From an uncultured Aquabacterium sp. (GTDB lineage: Bacteria; Pseudomonadota; Gammaproteobacteria; Burkholderiales; Burkholderiaceae_C), in the NCBI RefSeq assembly GCF_913773725.1, contig NZ_CAJYGK010000160.1, positions 124,001 through 188,000 on the forward strand: a DNA stretch of 64,000 nucleotides, in the 5' to 3' direction. Made by a program: the position numbers and the translations under genes. Positions 46,468 through 54,905 of this stretch are shown one piece after another. Under the pieces are notes generated by a model, which saw only the letters and a program-made list of their open reading frames with translations, ran no database searches and had not been told where the DNA came from. Positions within the stretch are counted from its first letter, which is position 1, and each line of letters begins with the position of its first letter.

Positions 46468-48993
46468 TCAGGCGGTGGTCGTGGTGGTGCCATCGCGCTC
46501 TTCGGCGGTGGCCGGGCGGATCTGCCCGCGCTCCGGGACGAACACGATGCGTTCGTCCGGCACGTCGCTGTTGACGAAAGACCGGAAGCGCTTGCGCACG
46601 TCGGGGTTGGTCACCGCGGTCTTCCATTCGCACTGGTAGGTGTCGACCACATGCTGCATCTGGGCTTCGAGTTCGGCACCCAGGCCCAGCGTGTCCTTGA
46701 TCAGCACGTCCTTCAGGTAGTCCAGCCCGCCTTCCAGGTTCTCGCGCCAGGTGCTGGTGCGCTGCAGTCGGTCGGCCGTCTTCACGTAGAACATCAGGAA
46801 GCGGTCGATCAGCCGGACCAGTTCTTCCTTGTTCAGGTCGGACGCGATCAGCTCGGCATGGCGGGGCTTCATGCCGCCGTTGCCGCACACGTACAGGTTC
46901 CAGCCCTTTTCGGTTGCGATGATGCCGATGTCCTTGCCCTGGGCCTCGGCGCATTCGCGGGTGCAGCCCGAGACGCCGAACTTGATCTTGTGCGGCGCAC
47001 GCAGGCCCTTGTAGCGGTTCTCCAGCTCGACCGCCAGGCCCACCGAGTCGCCCACGCCATAGCGGCACCAGGTCGAGCCCACACAGCTCTTCACGGTGCG
47101 CAGGCTCTTGCCATAGGCGTGGCCCGATTCGAAGCCGGCGGCAATCAGCTCTTCCCAGATCAGCGGCAGCTGTTCCACGCGGGCGCCGAACAGGTCGACA
47201 CGCTGCCCGCCCGTGACCTTGGTGTACAGGCCGTACTTCTTGGCCACCTGGCCCACGGCGATCAGCCCGTCTGGCGTGACCTCGCCGCCCGGCATGCGGG
47301 GCACGACGCTGTAGGTGCCGTCCTTCTGGATGTTGCCCAGGTAGTAGTCGTTGCTGTCCTGCAGGCTGGCCAGGTCCTTCTTGAGGACGAACTCGTTCCA
47401 CACCGAGGCGAAGATGGACGCGGCCGTGGGCTTGCAGATGTCGCAGCCCAGGCCCTTGCCATGCTTGGCCAGCAGGTCGGCAAAGGTCTTGATCTGGCCG
47501 ACGCGGACCAGGTGATAGAGCTCCTGGCGCGAATAGGGGAAGTGCTCGCACAGGTGGTTGTTGACCGCCATGCCGCGCTTGGCCATCTCGGCCTTCATCA
47601 CCTGGGTGACCAGGGGCACACAGCCGCCGCAGGTGGCGCCGGCCTTGGTGCACGACTTCAGCTGCGCAATGGTGGTGGCGCCGTCGGCCACGGCCGCACA
47701 GATCTGGCCCTTGCTCACGCTGTTGCACGAGCAGATCTGGGCGCTGTCGGGCAGGGCGTCCGGGCCCAGGCCGGGCTTGGCCTTGCCGTCGCTGCTGGGC
47801 AGGATGAGGAACTCGGGCTCGGCGGGCAGGGTGATGCCGTTGAGCGCCATCTGCAGCAGCGTGCCGTATTCATCGGCATTGCCCACCAGCACGGCGCCCA
47901 GCAGCTTCTTGCCATCGGCACTCACCACGATCTTCTTGTAGACCTGCTTGACCTCGTCCACGTACTGGAACGAGCGGCAGCCCGGCGTGCGGGCGTGCGC
48001 GTCGCCGATCGAGGCCACGTCCACGCCCATCAGCTTGAGCTTGGTGCTCATGTCGGCGCCGGTGAAGGCGGCCTCGGCCTCGCCGGCGATGTGGCGGGCG
48101 GCCACGCGGGCCATGTCGTAGCCGGGGGCGACCAGGCCGAAGGTTTGGTCCTGCCAGGAGGCGCATTCGCCGATGGCGTAGACGTTGCGGTCGCTGGTGC
48201 GGCAGTGGTCGTCGATGACGACGCCGCCCCGTGCGCCGATGGCCAGCACGCACTGGCGGGCCAGTTCATCGCGCGGGCGGATGCCGGCGGAGAACACGAT
48301 CATGTCGGTGTCGAGGTGGCTGCCGTCCTCGAATACCATGCGGTGGCGGTGCTCGGCGCCGTCTTCGATGCGCACGGTGCTGTGGCTGGTGTGCACGCGC
48401 ACGCCAAGCTCCTCGATCTTGGCGCGCAGCACGCGGCCGCCCTGGTCGTCCACCTGCACGGCCATCAGGCGCGGGGCGAACTCGACCACGTGGGTTTCGA
48501 GGCCCATGTCGCGCAGCGCCTTGGCGCATTCCAGGCCCAGCAGGCCGCCGCCGACCACGACGCCGACCTTGGACTTCGCGCCCGAGGCCTTCATCTTGTC
48601 GAGGTCGTCGATCGTGCGGTAGACAAAGCAGTGCGGGCGGTCGCGGCCCGGGATGGGCGGCACGAAGGGGTTGGAGCCCGTGGCGATCACCAGCTTGTCG
48701 TAGGGCAGCACCTCGCCGTCGAGGGTGGTGACGGTGTGGTTGCGGCGGTCGATGCTGGCGGCGCGGCAGGCCAGGCGCAGGTCGAAGCCGGTGCGGTCGA
48801 AGAAGCCGGGCTCGACCAGGGACAGGTCCTGGGCGGTCTTGCCCGAGAAGTATTCGGAGAGGTGGACGCGGTCGTAGGCGGGGCGCACTTCCTCGCACAG
48901 CACGGTGACCTGCGCATCGCGCACGCCCGCTTCTGCGAGGCTTTCAAGGAATTTGTGGCCGACCATGCCGTGGCCAACGAGGACGATCTTCAT
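46468..48993 (-). CDS. nirB: Nitrite reductase (NADH) large subunit NirB
   Basis: An 841-residue assimilatory nitrite reductase. Domains in order: FAD and NAD binding (GHGMVGHKF at the start; VGVVVGGGLLGLECAKALRD), a BFD-like [2Fe-2S] domain (CSCNSVSKG and CTKAGATCGGC, residues about 420-460), and two ferredoxin-like/sirohaem repeats with the 4Fe-4S/sirohaem cysteines in SCVGSTWC and GCTREC. A GCAGGAG ribosome site precedes the ATG. The 259-nt leader carries hairpins, one with the ANTAR-type loop. The operon is nirBD; no nitrate reductase gene is in the window. Confidence 0.95.
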   Translation of the reverse strand: MKIVLVGHGMVGHKFLESLAEAGVRDAQVTVLCEEVRPAYDRVHLSEYFSGKTAQDLSLVEPGFFDRTGFDLRLACRAASIDRRNHTVTTLDGEVLPYDKLVIATGSNPFVPPIPGRDRPHCFVYRTIDDLDKMKASGAKSKVGVVVGGGLLGLECAKALRDMGLETHVVEFAPRLMAVQVDDQGGRVLRAKIEELGVRVHTSHSTVRIEDGAEHRHRMVFEDGSHLDTDMIVFSAGIRPRDELARQCVLAIGARGGVVIDDHCRTSDRNVYAIGECASWQDQTFGLVAPGYDMARVAARHIAGEAEAAFTGADMSTKLKLMGVDVASIGDAHARTPGCRSFQYVDEVKQVYKKIVVSADGKKLLGAVLVGNADEYGTLLQMALNGITLPAEPEFLILPSSDGKAKPGLGPDALPDSAQICSCNSVSKGQICAAVADGATTIAQLKSCTKAGATCGGCVPLVTQVMKAEMAKRGMAVNNHLCEHFPYSRQELYHLVRVGQIKTFADLLAKHGKGLGCDICKPTAASIFASVWNEFVLKKDLASLQDSNDYYLGNIQKDGTYSVVPRMPGGEVTPDGLIAVGQVAKKYGLYTKVTGGQRVDLFGARVEQLPLIWEELIAAGFESGHAYGKSLRTVKSCVGSTWCRYGVGDSVGLAVELENRYKGLRAPHKIKFGVSGCTRECAEAQGKDIGIIATEKGWNLYVCGNGGMKPRHAELIASDLNKEELVRLIDRFLMFYVKTADRLQRTSTWRENLEGGLDYLKDVLIKDTLGLGAELEAQMQHVVDTYQCEWKTAVTNPDVRKRFRSFVNSDVPDERIVFVPERGQIRPATAEERDGTTTTTA

Positions 48994-49064
48994 GTGTGCT
49001 CCTGCGACGGAAACCAGATGGGGGGATAAGCAGCGGGCACCCGGGGCGCGGGGCCGGCTCTCGT

Positions 49065-49080
49065 CCGCCGTCGTTAGCGG
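49065..49080 (-). promoter_or_regulatory. Hexaloop hairpin, candidate NasR (ANTAR) binding site in nirB leader
   Basis: On the minus strand CCGCT-AACGAC-GGCGG: a 5-bp stem (closing U-G wobble) with the loop AACGAC, identical to the loop in the nitrite-channel leader (43916-43933) and having A at loop position 1 and G at 4. It lies 72 nt before the nirB start. No intrinsic terminator with a T-run follows it. Confidence 0.5.
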
Positions 49081-49109
49081 AGATCACATGTGTGCGCCGG
49101 GGCGTCACT

Positions 49110-49130
49110 ACCTTGGGCACACGCCAAGGT
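49110..49130 (-). promoter_or_regulatory. Second hairpin in nirB leader
   Basis: A perfect 7-bp inverted repeat ACCTTGG / CCAAGGT with a 7-nt loop, 30 bp upstream of the hexaloop hairpin. Its role is unknown; it could be an operator or part of the structured leader. Confidence 0.4.
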
Positions 49131-49200
49131 TTACGCAATATGTGTGCCGATCTGGTTTCGTGGGGCAAGGGGCAGGGAAGACCGCCTGCGAGGGCATCGG

Positions 49201-49240
49201 CACCTCCGCTTTGGTGCGGAGGTGCACCCCTCTGGTGCAC
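49201..49240 (-). terminator. Tandem hairpins after the Phn-like binding-protein gene
   Basis: GTGCACC-N5-GGTGCAC (49222-49240) and a perfect 9-bp CACCTCCGC-N6-GCGGAGGTG (49201-49224) follow the stop at 49253. Their arms share three bases. No T-run follows, so this may be a mRNA 3' end or a weak or Rho-type terminator rather than a classic intrinsic one. Confidence 0.4.
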
Positions 49241-49252
49241 TGGCGCCCGCGT

Positions 49253-50170
49253 TTACTTCAGCAGGCCGGTCGAGCGGCCCACCTGCTCGATCACGTCGAA
49301 GTCTTCCACCTTGGCCGGCACGAAGCGCTTGGCACCCTGCAGCGCCATCACGGCCTGGTCCGCCGGGTCGCTGGCTTCCAGTTGCATGAAGGCGTTGGCG
49401 AACTTCTGCACCGTGGCCGGCGGCAGGTCCTTGCGCGCTGCCCACACGTAGTCCACGAAGGGCGGCGTGGTCCAGATCACCTTGACCTTGTTCTTGTCGA
49501 ACTTGTCGCCCGCCACCAGGCGGTTCCACACCTCCATGTTGAGCGCGCCGGCCTGCACCTTGCCCGACTCGACCATCTTCACCGTTGCATCGTGGGCGCC
49601 GCTGTAGATCGGGGCGCCGGCGAAGTCCTTGTCCGGATCGATCTGGAAGCGCGAGCTCAGGAAGTGCCGCGGGAACAGGTGCCCGGAGGTCGAGCTCTTG
49701 GCGCCGAAGGCGAAGCTCTTGCCGCGCAGCTCCTCCGGCTTGCTGATGCCCGAGGCCGTGTTGACGATGAACACGCTGTGGAACTCGCGGTCGATGTCGC
49801 GCATCACCACGGGGCGCGCGCCGGCCAGCACCTTGGCCTGCACGAAGGTGAAGCCGCCCAGCCACGCGAAATCGACCTTGCCGGCCGCCAGGGCCGAGAC
49901 GGCCGCGCCGTAGTCGATCACCGGCACGTACACCACCTTGACGCCCAGGTGCTTCTGCAGGTGGTCGATCAGCGGCTGGTACTTGCGTGCCAGCTCGGTC
50001 GGGTTTTCGTCGGGGATGCCCGAGACGCGGATCACATCCTGAGCCTGGGCATGGGCGGCGCCCAGCCCCAGCGGGCTCAGCGCGCTCAGGCCGAGCAGCG
50101 TGGCGGTGGCGGCCAGCGCGGTGCGGCGCGCGCGGGACACGGTCGACGGGCGGGTGGACAGGCGTTTCAT
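49253..50170 (-). CDS. Phn/Ptx-like ABC transporter substrate-binding protein, probable selenium oxyanion binder
   Basis: A 305-residue periplasmic protein with a signal peptide (cleavage near AHA-Q, about residue 41). The phosphonate-binding-like fold is indicated by RVSGIPDENPTELARKYQPL, GKVDFAWLGGFTFVQA and a GKSFAFGAKSSTSGHLFPRH loop. PhnD-like proteins bind phosphonate, phosphite or phosphate; a clade encoded beside selD/selU is annotated in protein-family collections as putative selenate-binding. Here the operon is selU-ATPase-permease-this gene, divergent from selD, so a selenium oxyanion is the favoured ligand. That is context-based, not tested. Confidence 0.85.
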   Translation of the reverse strand: MKRLSTRPSTVSRARRTALAATATLLGLSALSPLGLGAAHAQAQDVIRVSGIPDENPTELARKYQPLIDHLQKHLGVKVVYVPVIDYGAAVSALAAGKVDFAWLGGFTFVQAKVLAGARPVVMRDIDREFHSVFIVNTASGISKPEELRGKSFAFGAKSSTSGHLFPRHFLSSRFQIDPDKDFAGAPIYSGAHDATVKMVESGKVQAGALNMEVWNRLVAGDKFDKNKVKVIWTTPPFVDYVWAARKDLPPATVQKFANAFMQLEASDPADQAVMALQGAKRFVPAKVEDFDVIEQVGRSTGLLK

Positions 50171-51960
50171 GGGTCAAGGCTCCTTGAGGGGGGATTCGGG
50201 TTGGAGAGGTGGGCCGCCGGATCGCACGCCGGCAGCGGCAGGCGGGCCACGCGGCCCTGCAGCAGGCGGGACCGCAGCCGGTCGCCCAGCGCGTCCACGG
50301 CCGTCACCAGCAGCAGCATGGTCAACAGCAGCACGCCCAGGTCGTGCAGGTGGAACAGGCTGATGGCCGTGTTGAGCGCATCGCCGATGCCGCCGGCGCC
50401 GACGAAGCCCACCATGGCCGTGGCGCGCACGTTCACTTCGAAGCGGTAGAGCGTCAGCGCCGCCAGCCGGGCCTGCACCTGGGGCAGCACGCCGAACAGA
50501 AAGGTGGCCAGCGTGCCGGCGCCCAGGCTTTGCAGCGCGGCGGGCGGGCCGGGCTCGGCCTCTTCCAGCACGTCGGCATACAGCCGCCCCATCACGCCGA
50601 TGTTGTGCACGGCGATCGCCAGGATGCCGGCCAGCGGCCCGCCACCGACCCACACGACGAAGACCAGGGCCAGCGTGAGCTCGGGCATCACGCGGGTGAA
50701 CTGCAGCACCACGCGGCTGACCAGGGCGCCGACCGGGCGCAGCCACCGCCCGGCGCCGCGTGGGCGGGGCGGGTCGACCAGGTAGCTGCCCACGCTCAGG
50801 CGGGCTGCGCCCAGCGGCGCCAGCACGAAGGCCACGAGCGCCGACAGCAGCGTGGCCACCCAGGCCATCCACAGCGTGTCGGTGATCTGGCCGGCTGCAA
50901 GTTTCAGGAAGGCCGTGTCGATGGCCAGGGTGTCGAGCCGGGGCAGCAGGGCGGTCTGGGCGCCGCTGAACAGGTCGCGCCACGGGATGTCGAGCCGCAT
51001 CAGGGCCCACACGGTGCCCACGGCGCCGAGGCCCAGCGTCCAGCGGGTGGGCGCGCGCCGCAGCCGGTTGCTCAGCCATTCCAGCGCCACGACAAAGCCC
51101 AGCACGGCGATCAGCGTGGTGGCCAGTTTGTCGTACTGGAAGTAGCGCAGGCTGAGCGCGATCTCGCTGCCCAGTCCGCCGGCGCCCACCACACCCAGGA
51201 TGGAGCCGATGCGGATGTTGCACTCGAGGCAGAACAGCGCGTAGCCCGTCCACTGTCGGCCGACCTGGGGCAGCACCGCATGCAGGAACAGCGCCCAGCG
51301 CGAGGCTCCGGCGGCACGCAGGGCCTGCACCGGGCGGGGATCGACCGCCTCGGCCAACTCGGCGAACAGCTTGCCGATGTTGCCGCCCACCGTGAGCCCG
51401 ATGGCCAGCACCGCCGCACCCGGTCCCAGCCCCAGCCACTGCACGAACAGGTAGGCCCAGACGATTTCGGGCACGGCGCGGCAGACGCCCAGCAGGCCGC
51501 GTGCGGTGCTGCGGCTGGCGGCCAGCGCCGCGCGAACGGCCCTGGGCGGCGGCCGGGGCGGGTCGACCAGATCCGGCACGCGGGTGGCGAAGAACGCCAG
51601 CAGGGTGCCCAGGCCTGCAGCCAGTGCCGTGCCCAGCAGGCCGATCAGCAGGCTCTCGATCGACAGGTCGAGCACGCGCTGCAGGAACTCGGCGGACAGG
51701 TCCGGTTGCCGGAAGCCGCTCAGGATGTCGCCGGCGTTGCGCAGGCCGTCGGCGTCGAACAGGCGCAGCGGGTCGGCGCCCGTCCAGGCCAGGCAGAGCA
51801 GGCCGCTGAGCGCCAGACCCAGCCACAGCACGAAGCGCGACAGGGCCTGGCGCCGCGCCGCGTGCAGCGAGCCCGGGCCGGTCGTGTCACGCCACAAGGG
51901 CCCGGCGTCGGGCCCGGCGGTGGTCACGCGGGGCTCAGAGCCGCTCGTTGCTGCCGGCAT
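50167..51960 (-). CDS. Fused double permease of Phn-like ABC importer
   Basis: A membrane protein of about 597 residues in which two PhnE-type permeases are joined. Each half has an EAA-like loop (AVDPRPVQALRAAGASRWA and EEAEPGPPAALQSLGAG) followed by a GAGG segment (GVVGAGGLGSEI and GFVGAGGIGDAL). Two halves in one chain replace the usual homodimer or PhnE1/E2 pair. It overlaps the ATPase gene (ATG at 51960; a GTG at 51927 is an alternative start without overlap) and the binding-protein gene by 4 bp. It is the channel of the selU-linked importer. Confidence 0.88.
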   Translation of the reverse strand: MPAATSGSEPRVTTAGPDAGPLWRDTTGPGSLHAARRQALSRFVLWLGLALSGLLCLAWTGADPLRLFDADGLRNAGDILSGFRQPDLSAEFLQRVLDLSIESLLIGLLGTALAAGLGTLLAFFATRVPDLVDPPRPPPRAVRAALAASRSTARGLLGVCRAVPEIVWAYLFVQWLGLGPGAAVLAIGLTVGGNIGKLFAELAEAVDPRPVQALRAAGASRWALFLHAVLPQVGRQWTGYALFCLECNIRIGSILGVVGAGGLGSEIALSLRYFQYDKLATTLIAVLGFVVALEWLSNRLRRAPTRWTLGLGAVGTVWALMRLDIPWRDLFSGAQTALLPRLDTLAIDTAFLKLAAGQITDTLWMAWVATLLSALVAFVLAPLGAARLSVGSYLVDPPRPRGAGRWLRPVGALVSRVVLQFTRVMPELTLALVFVVWVGGGPLAGILAIAVHNIGVMGRLYADVLEEAEPGPPAALQSLGAGTLATFLFGVLPQVQARLAALTLYRFEVNVRATAMVGFVGAGGIGDALNTAISLFHLHDLGVLLLTMLLLVTAVDALGDRLRSRLLQGRVARLPLPACDPAAHLSNPNPPSRSLDP

Positions 51961-52690
51961 AGAGCTGGTCCAGGCGCGCCTCGGTGGCGTCCTGCGGGGC
52001 ACAGTCGAACAGGATCTCGCCGCGGCGCAGGCCGATCACGCGGGTGCAGTCCTGTCGGGCGATGTCGAACCAGTGGGTGCAGAACACCAGCGTCATCCCG
52101 CGCAGGCGGGCCTGTTCGGTGATCAGGCGCGTCACGGCCTTGGCGGTGTGCGGGTCGAGCGAGGCGGTCGGCTCGTCGGCCAGCAGGATGTCGGGCTCGG
52201 ACACCAGCGCGCGGGCGATGGCCACCCGCTGCATCTGCCCGCCGCTCAGCGCGCCGGCCAGGGCCCACTGGTGGGCGCCCATGTCGAGGGATTGCAGCAG
52301 CGCGGCCACCCGCTCGGCTTGCACCGGCCACAGCGCCGCGGCCAGCGTGCGCCACCACGGCCAATGCGGCAGCAGCCCGGCCAGCACATTGCGGTGCACC
52401 GTGGCCTGCGGCACCAGCAGGTTCTGTTGCTCGACGATGCGGCAACGTGCCCGGTGGCGTTGCAGCGCACGCCAGCCCATGCGGTCCAGCGGTGTGCCGT
52501 CCACGTCGATCGTGCCGGCGGTGGCGCGCAACGCGCCGGCCATCAGGCGGATCAGCGTGGACTTGCCCGCCCCGCTGGGGCCGATCAGGGCGATGCGCTC
52601 GCCCGGCTGCACGCGCAGCGACAGGTCGCGCAACACCGGTGTGCCGCCCCAGTGGCGGCTGACGCCCTTCAGTTGCAGCTCAACCGACAT
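51935..52690 (-). CDS. Phn-like ABC importer ATP-binding protein
   Basis: A 251-residue ABC ATPase: Walker A GPSGAGKST, Q-loop in IVEQQNLLV, signature LSGGQMQR, Walker B ILLADEPTASLD and the switch His in FCTHWF. It is closest in pattern to PhnC (phosphonate importer). Its ATG lies inside the last codons of selU, an 11-bp overlap, which couples it to selenium modification. An ATG at 52723 is possible but would overlap selU more. Confidence 0.9.
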   Translation of the reverse strand: MSVELQLKGVSRHWGGTPVLRDLSLRVQPGERIALIGPSGAGKSTLIRLMAGALRATAGTIDVDGTPLDRMGWRALQRHRARCRIVEQQNLLVPQATVHRNVLAGLLPHWPWWRTLAAALWPVQAERVAALLQSLDMGAHQWALAGALSGGQMQRVAIARALVSEPDILLADEPTASLDPHTAKAVTRLITEQARLRGMTLVFCTHWFDIARQDCTRVIGLRRGEILFDCAPQDATEARLDQLYAGSNERL

Positions 52691-53768
52691 GGGCGCGGGG
52701 TGTTTCAGGCTGATCGACGGCATCCCGCGCGAGCAGCGCGGCCGCCAGCGCATCGATCCCGGCCTCGTCCAGCGATGCGCCCGGCACCGTCTGCCGCTCG
52801 GCCCAGCGGTGGAAGTGCGTGGCCTGCGAGCGCGCGTACTGCGGGTCGTAGTGCAGGCGGGCCAGTTCCTCGAACAAGGGCGCAAGCTGCCGTGTCTGCG
52901 CCCAGCCTTGCCAGCGCTCGATCGTCTCGGCGCCCAGCAGCGGGCGCAGGGGCTCGAGCTTGCGCACCAGCGCGTCCGCGTCGTCGCCCAGGTAGGCGTA
53001 GTCGCGCAGCAGGAAGGCCAGCCGGGCATCGAAGGGCACGTCCAGCTCGATGCAGGGGCTGGCGCGCAGCCGCTCCAGCAGGGGCGTGGGCAGCGCGATG
53101 CGGCCGATCTTGCGGCTCTCGGCCTCGACGTACACCGGCCGGCTCAGGTCCAACTGCTCGATCTGTTCGGCCAGCCGGGTTTCGAAGGCCTTCTGAGAAG
53201 GCTGGGGCACGCCGGGCAGCGCGCCCAGCAGCGAGCCCTTGTGGCAGGCCAGGCCTTCCAGGTCGATGACCTGGGCGCCCCGCGCCGCCAGGGCGTGCAG
53301 CACCCGCGTCTTGGCACTGCCGGTGGCGCCGCACACCACACGCAGCGGCAGTTGCGGGCATTGCGCTTCCAGCACCGCCAGCACGTGATGGCGCCAGCGC
53401 TTGTAGCCCCCGGGCAGCTGCTGGGCATCCCAGCCCACCAGGCGGAACCAGTTCACCATCGAGCCGCTGCGCATGCCACCACGCCAGCAGTACACCAGCG
53501 GCTTCCAGTTCGCGGGCTTGTCGGCGAGGTGCTCGCGCAGGTGCCGGGCCAGGTTGGCGGCCACCATGGCGCCGCCCACACGCCGGGCCTCGAACGCGCC
53601 CTGCTGTTTGTAGATCGTGCCGACGATGTGGCGTTCTTCGTCGTCCAGCACCGGCAGGTTGATGGCGCCGGGGACGTGGTCGAGCGCAAACTCGGCAGGC
53701 GAGCGCGCGTCGATCAGGCAGTCGAACTGGTGGCGGTCTTCGATGCGGACCGGGGCGCGTGCACTCAT
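52680..53768 (-). CDS. selU: tRNA 2-selenouridine synthase
   Basis: A 362-residue SelU/MnmH enzyme that replaces the 2-thiouridine sulfur at tRNA position 34 with selenium, using selenophosphate from SelD and a geranylated intermediate. The N-terminal rhodanese domain has the active-site Cys at 94 (YCWRGGMRSGS) and a P-loop-like GATGSAKT at 147-154 in the C-terminal domain. It is divergent from selD across 45 bp and heads the operon with the Phn-like importer. The ATG at 53768 is used; the open frame upstream overlaps selD. Confidence 0.94.
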   Translation of the reverse strand: MSARAPVRIEDRHQFDCLIDARSPAEFALDHVPGAINLPVLDDEERHIVGTIYKQQGAFEARRVGGAMVAANLARHLREHLADKPANWKPLVYCWRGGMRSGSMVNWFRLVGWDAQQLPGGYKRWRHHVLAVLEAQCPQLPLRVVCGATGSAKTRVLHALAARGAQVIDLEGLACHKGSLLGALPGVPQPSQKAFETRLAEQIEQLDLSRPVYVEAESRKIGRIALPTPLLERLRASPCIELDVPFDARLAFLLRDYAYLGDDADALVRKLEPLRPLLGAETIERWQGWAQTRQLAPLFEELARLHYDPQYARSQATHFHRWAERQTVPGASLDEAGIDALAAALLARDAVDQPETPRAHVG

Positions 53769-53813
53769 GCCGCAGCCCCCGCTGGCACAATTGCCGCGTA
53801 CTTCTGTTGACCG

Positions 53814-54866
53814 ATGATGTCCATTGCGCTGACCCAGTTCTCTCACGGTGGCGGCTGCGGCTGCAAGATTGCCCCGGGCCTCCTGTCCGAGATTTTGTCA
53901 CGGGCCCCTCAGGGGCTGGTGCCGCCCGAGCTGATGGTCGGCCTGGAGACCAGCGACGACGCGGCCGTCTACCGCCTCAACGACCAGCAGGCGCTGGTCG
54001 CCACCACCGATTTCTTCACCCCCATCGTCGACGACCCGCGTGACTTCGGCCGCATCGCCGCCACCAACGCGCTGTCGGACATCTACGCCATGGGCGGCAC
54101 GCCCATCATGGCGCTGGCGCTGGTCGGCATGCCCATCGCCAAGCTGCCGCCCGAGGTCATCGGCCAGATCCTGGGCGGTGGCGCCGAGGTGTGCCGGGCC
54201 GCGGGCATCCCGATCGCCGGCGGCCACTCCATCGACCTGCTCGAACCCATCTATGGCCTGGTGGCGCTGGGTCTGGTCCACCCCGACCGCGTGCACCGCA
54301 ATGCCGATGGCCGCGCCGGTGACGTGCTCGTGCTGGGCAAGCCGCTGGGCGTGGGCATCCTGTCGGCCGCACTCAAGAAGGGCCGGCTGGACGAGGCCGG
54401 TTACGCGCAGATGCTGCGTCACACCACGCAACTCAACCGTGTGGGGGCCTCCCTGGGCGCCATGCCGGGCGTGCGCGCCATGACCGACGTGACCGGCTTC
54501 GGTCTGGCGGGCCACCTGCTGGAGGTGTGCCGCGGTTCCGGCCTGGATGCCGAGGTGGCGCTGACCCGGCTGCCGCTGATCGAGGTGGCGGCCGGTTTTG
54601 CGCGCGAAGGCATCGTCACCGGCGCATCGGGCCGCAACTGGGCGGCCTACGGTGCCGAGGTGACGTGGCCCGAGCAGGCCGAGGCCTGGCAGCAGGCGCT
54701 GGTGTCGGATCCGCAGACCAGCGGTGGCCTGCTGGTGAGCTGCGCCCCCGAGGCGGTGGACGCCGTGCTGGCCGCCATGGCCGCCGAAGGCTGTGGTGAA
54801 GCCGCGGTGATCGGCACGCTGCGCGAGCCCGCCACACCGGGCGCGCCCCGGCTGCATTTCGCCTGA
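53814..54866 (+). CDS. selD: Selenide, water dikinase
   Basis: A 350-residue SelD, which makes selenophosphate from selenide and ATP. The catalytic loop is HGGGCGCKIAP: the catalytic residue is Cys (C15, with K18) rather than selenocysteine. The AIRS ATP-binding motif is in VATTDFFTPIVDDP, and the later VTGFGLAGHLLE and DPQTSGGLLV segments are intact. ATG ATG at 53814/53817. No selA, selB or selC is in the window, so here SelD supports at least tRNA selenation by SelU. Confidence 0.95.
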   Translation: MMSIALTQFSHGGGCGCKIAPGLLSEILSRAPQGLVPPELMVGLETSDDAAVYRLNDQQALVATTDFFTPIVDDPRDFGRIAATNALSDIYAMGGTPIMALALVGMPIAKLPPEVIGQILGGGAEVCRAAGIPIAGGHSIDLLEPIYGLVALGLVHPDRVHRNADGRAGDVLVLGKPLGVGILSAALKKGRLDEAGYAQMLRHTTQLNRVGASLGAMPGVRAMTDVTGFGLAGHLLEVCRGSGLDAEVALTRLPLIEVAAGFAREGIVTGASGRNWAAYGAEVTWPEQAEAWQQALVSDPQTSGGLLVSCAPEAVDAVLAAMAAEGCGEAAVIGTLREPATPGAPRLHFA

Positions 54867-54905
54867 GTCGTCGCCCGGCAGGAACGCGCCTTGCCGGTCA
54901 GCGGC

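Noticed and set aside
53814-54866. SelD as evidence for selenocysteine incorporation
   Set aside because: The SelD catalytic residue is Cys, no selA/selB/selC or in-frame UGA within a known selenoprotein family was seen, and selU alone explains SelD here.
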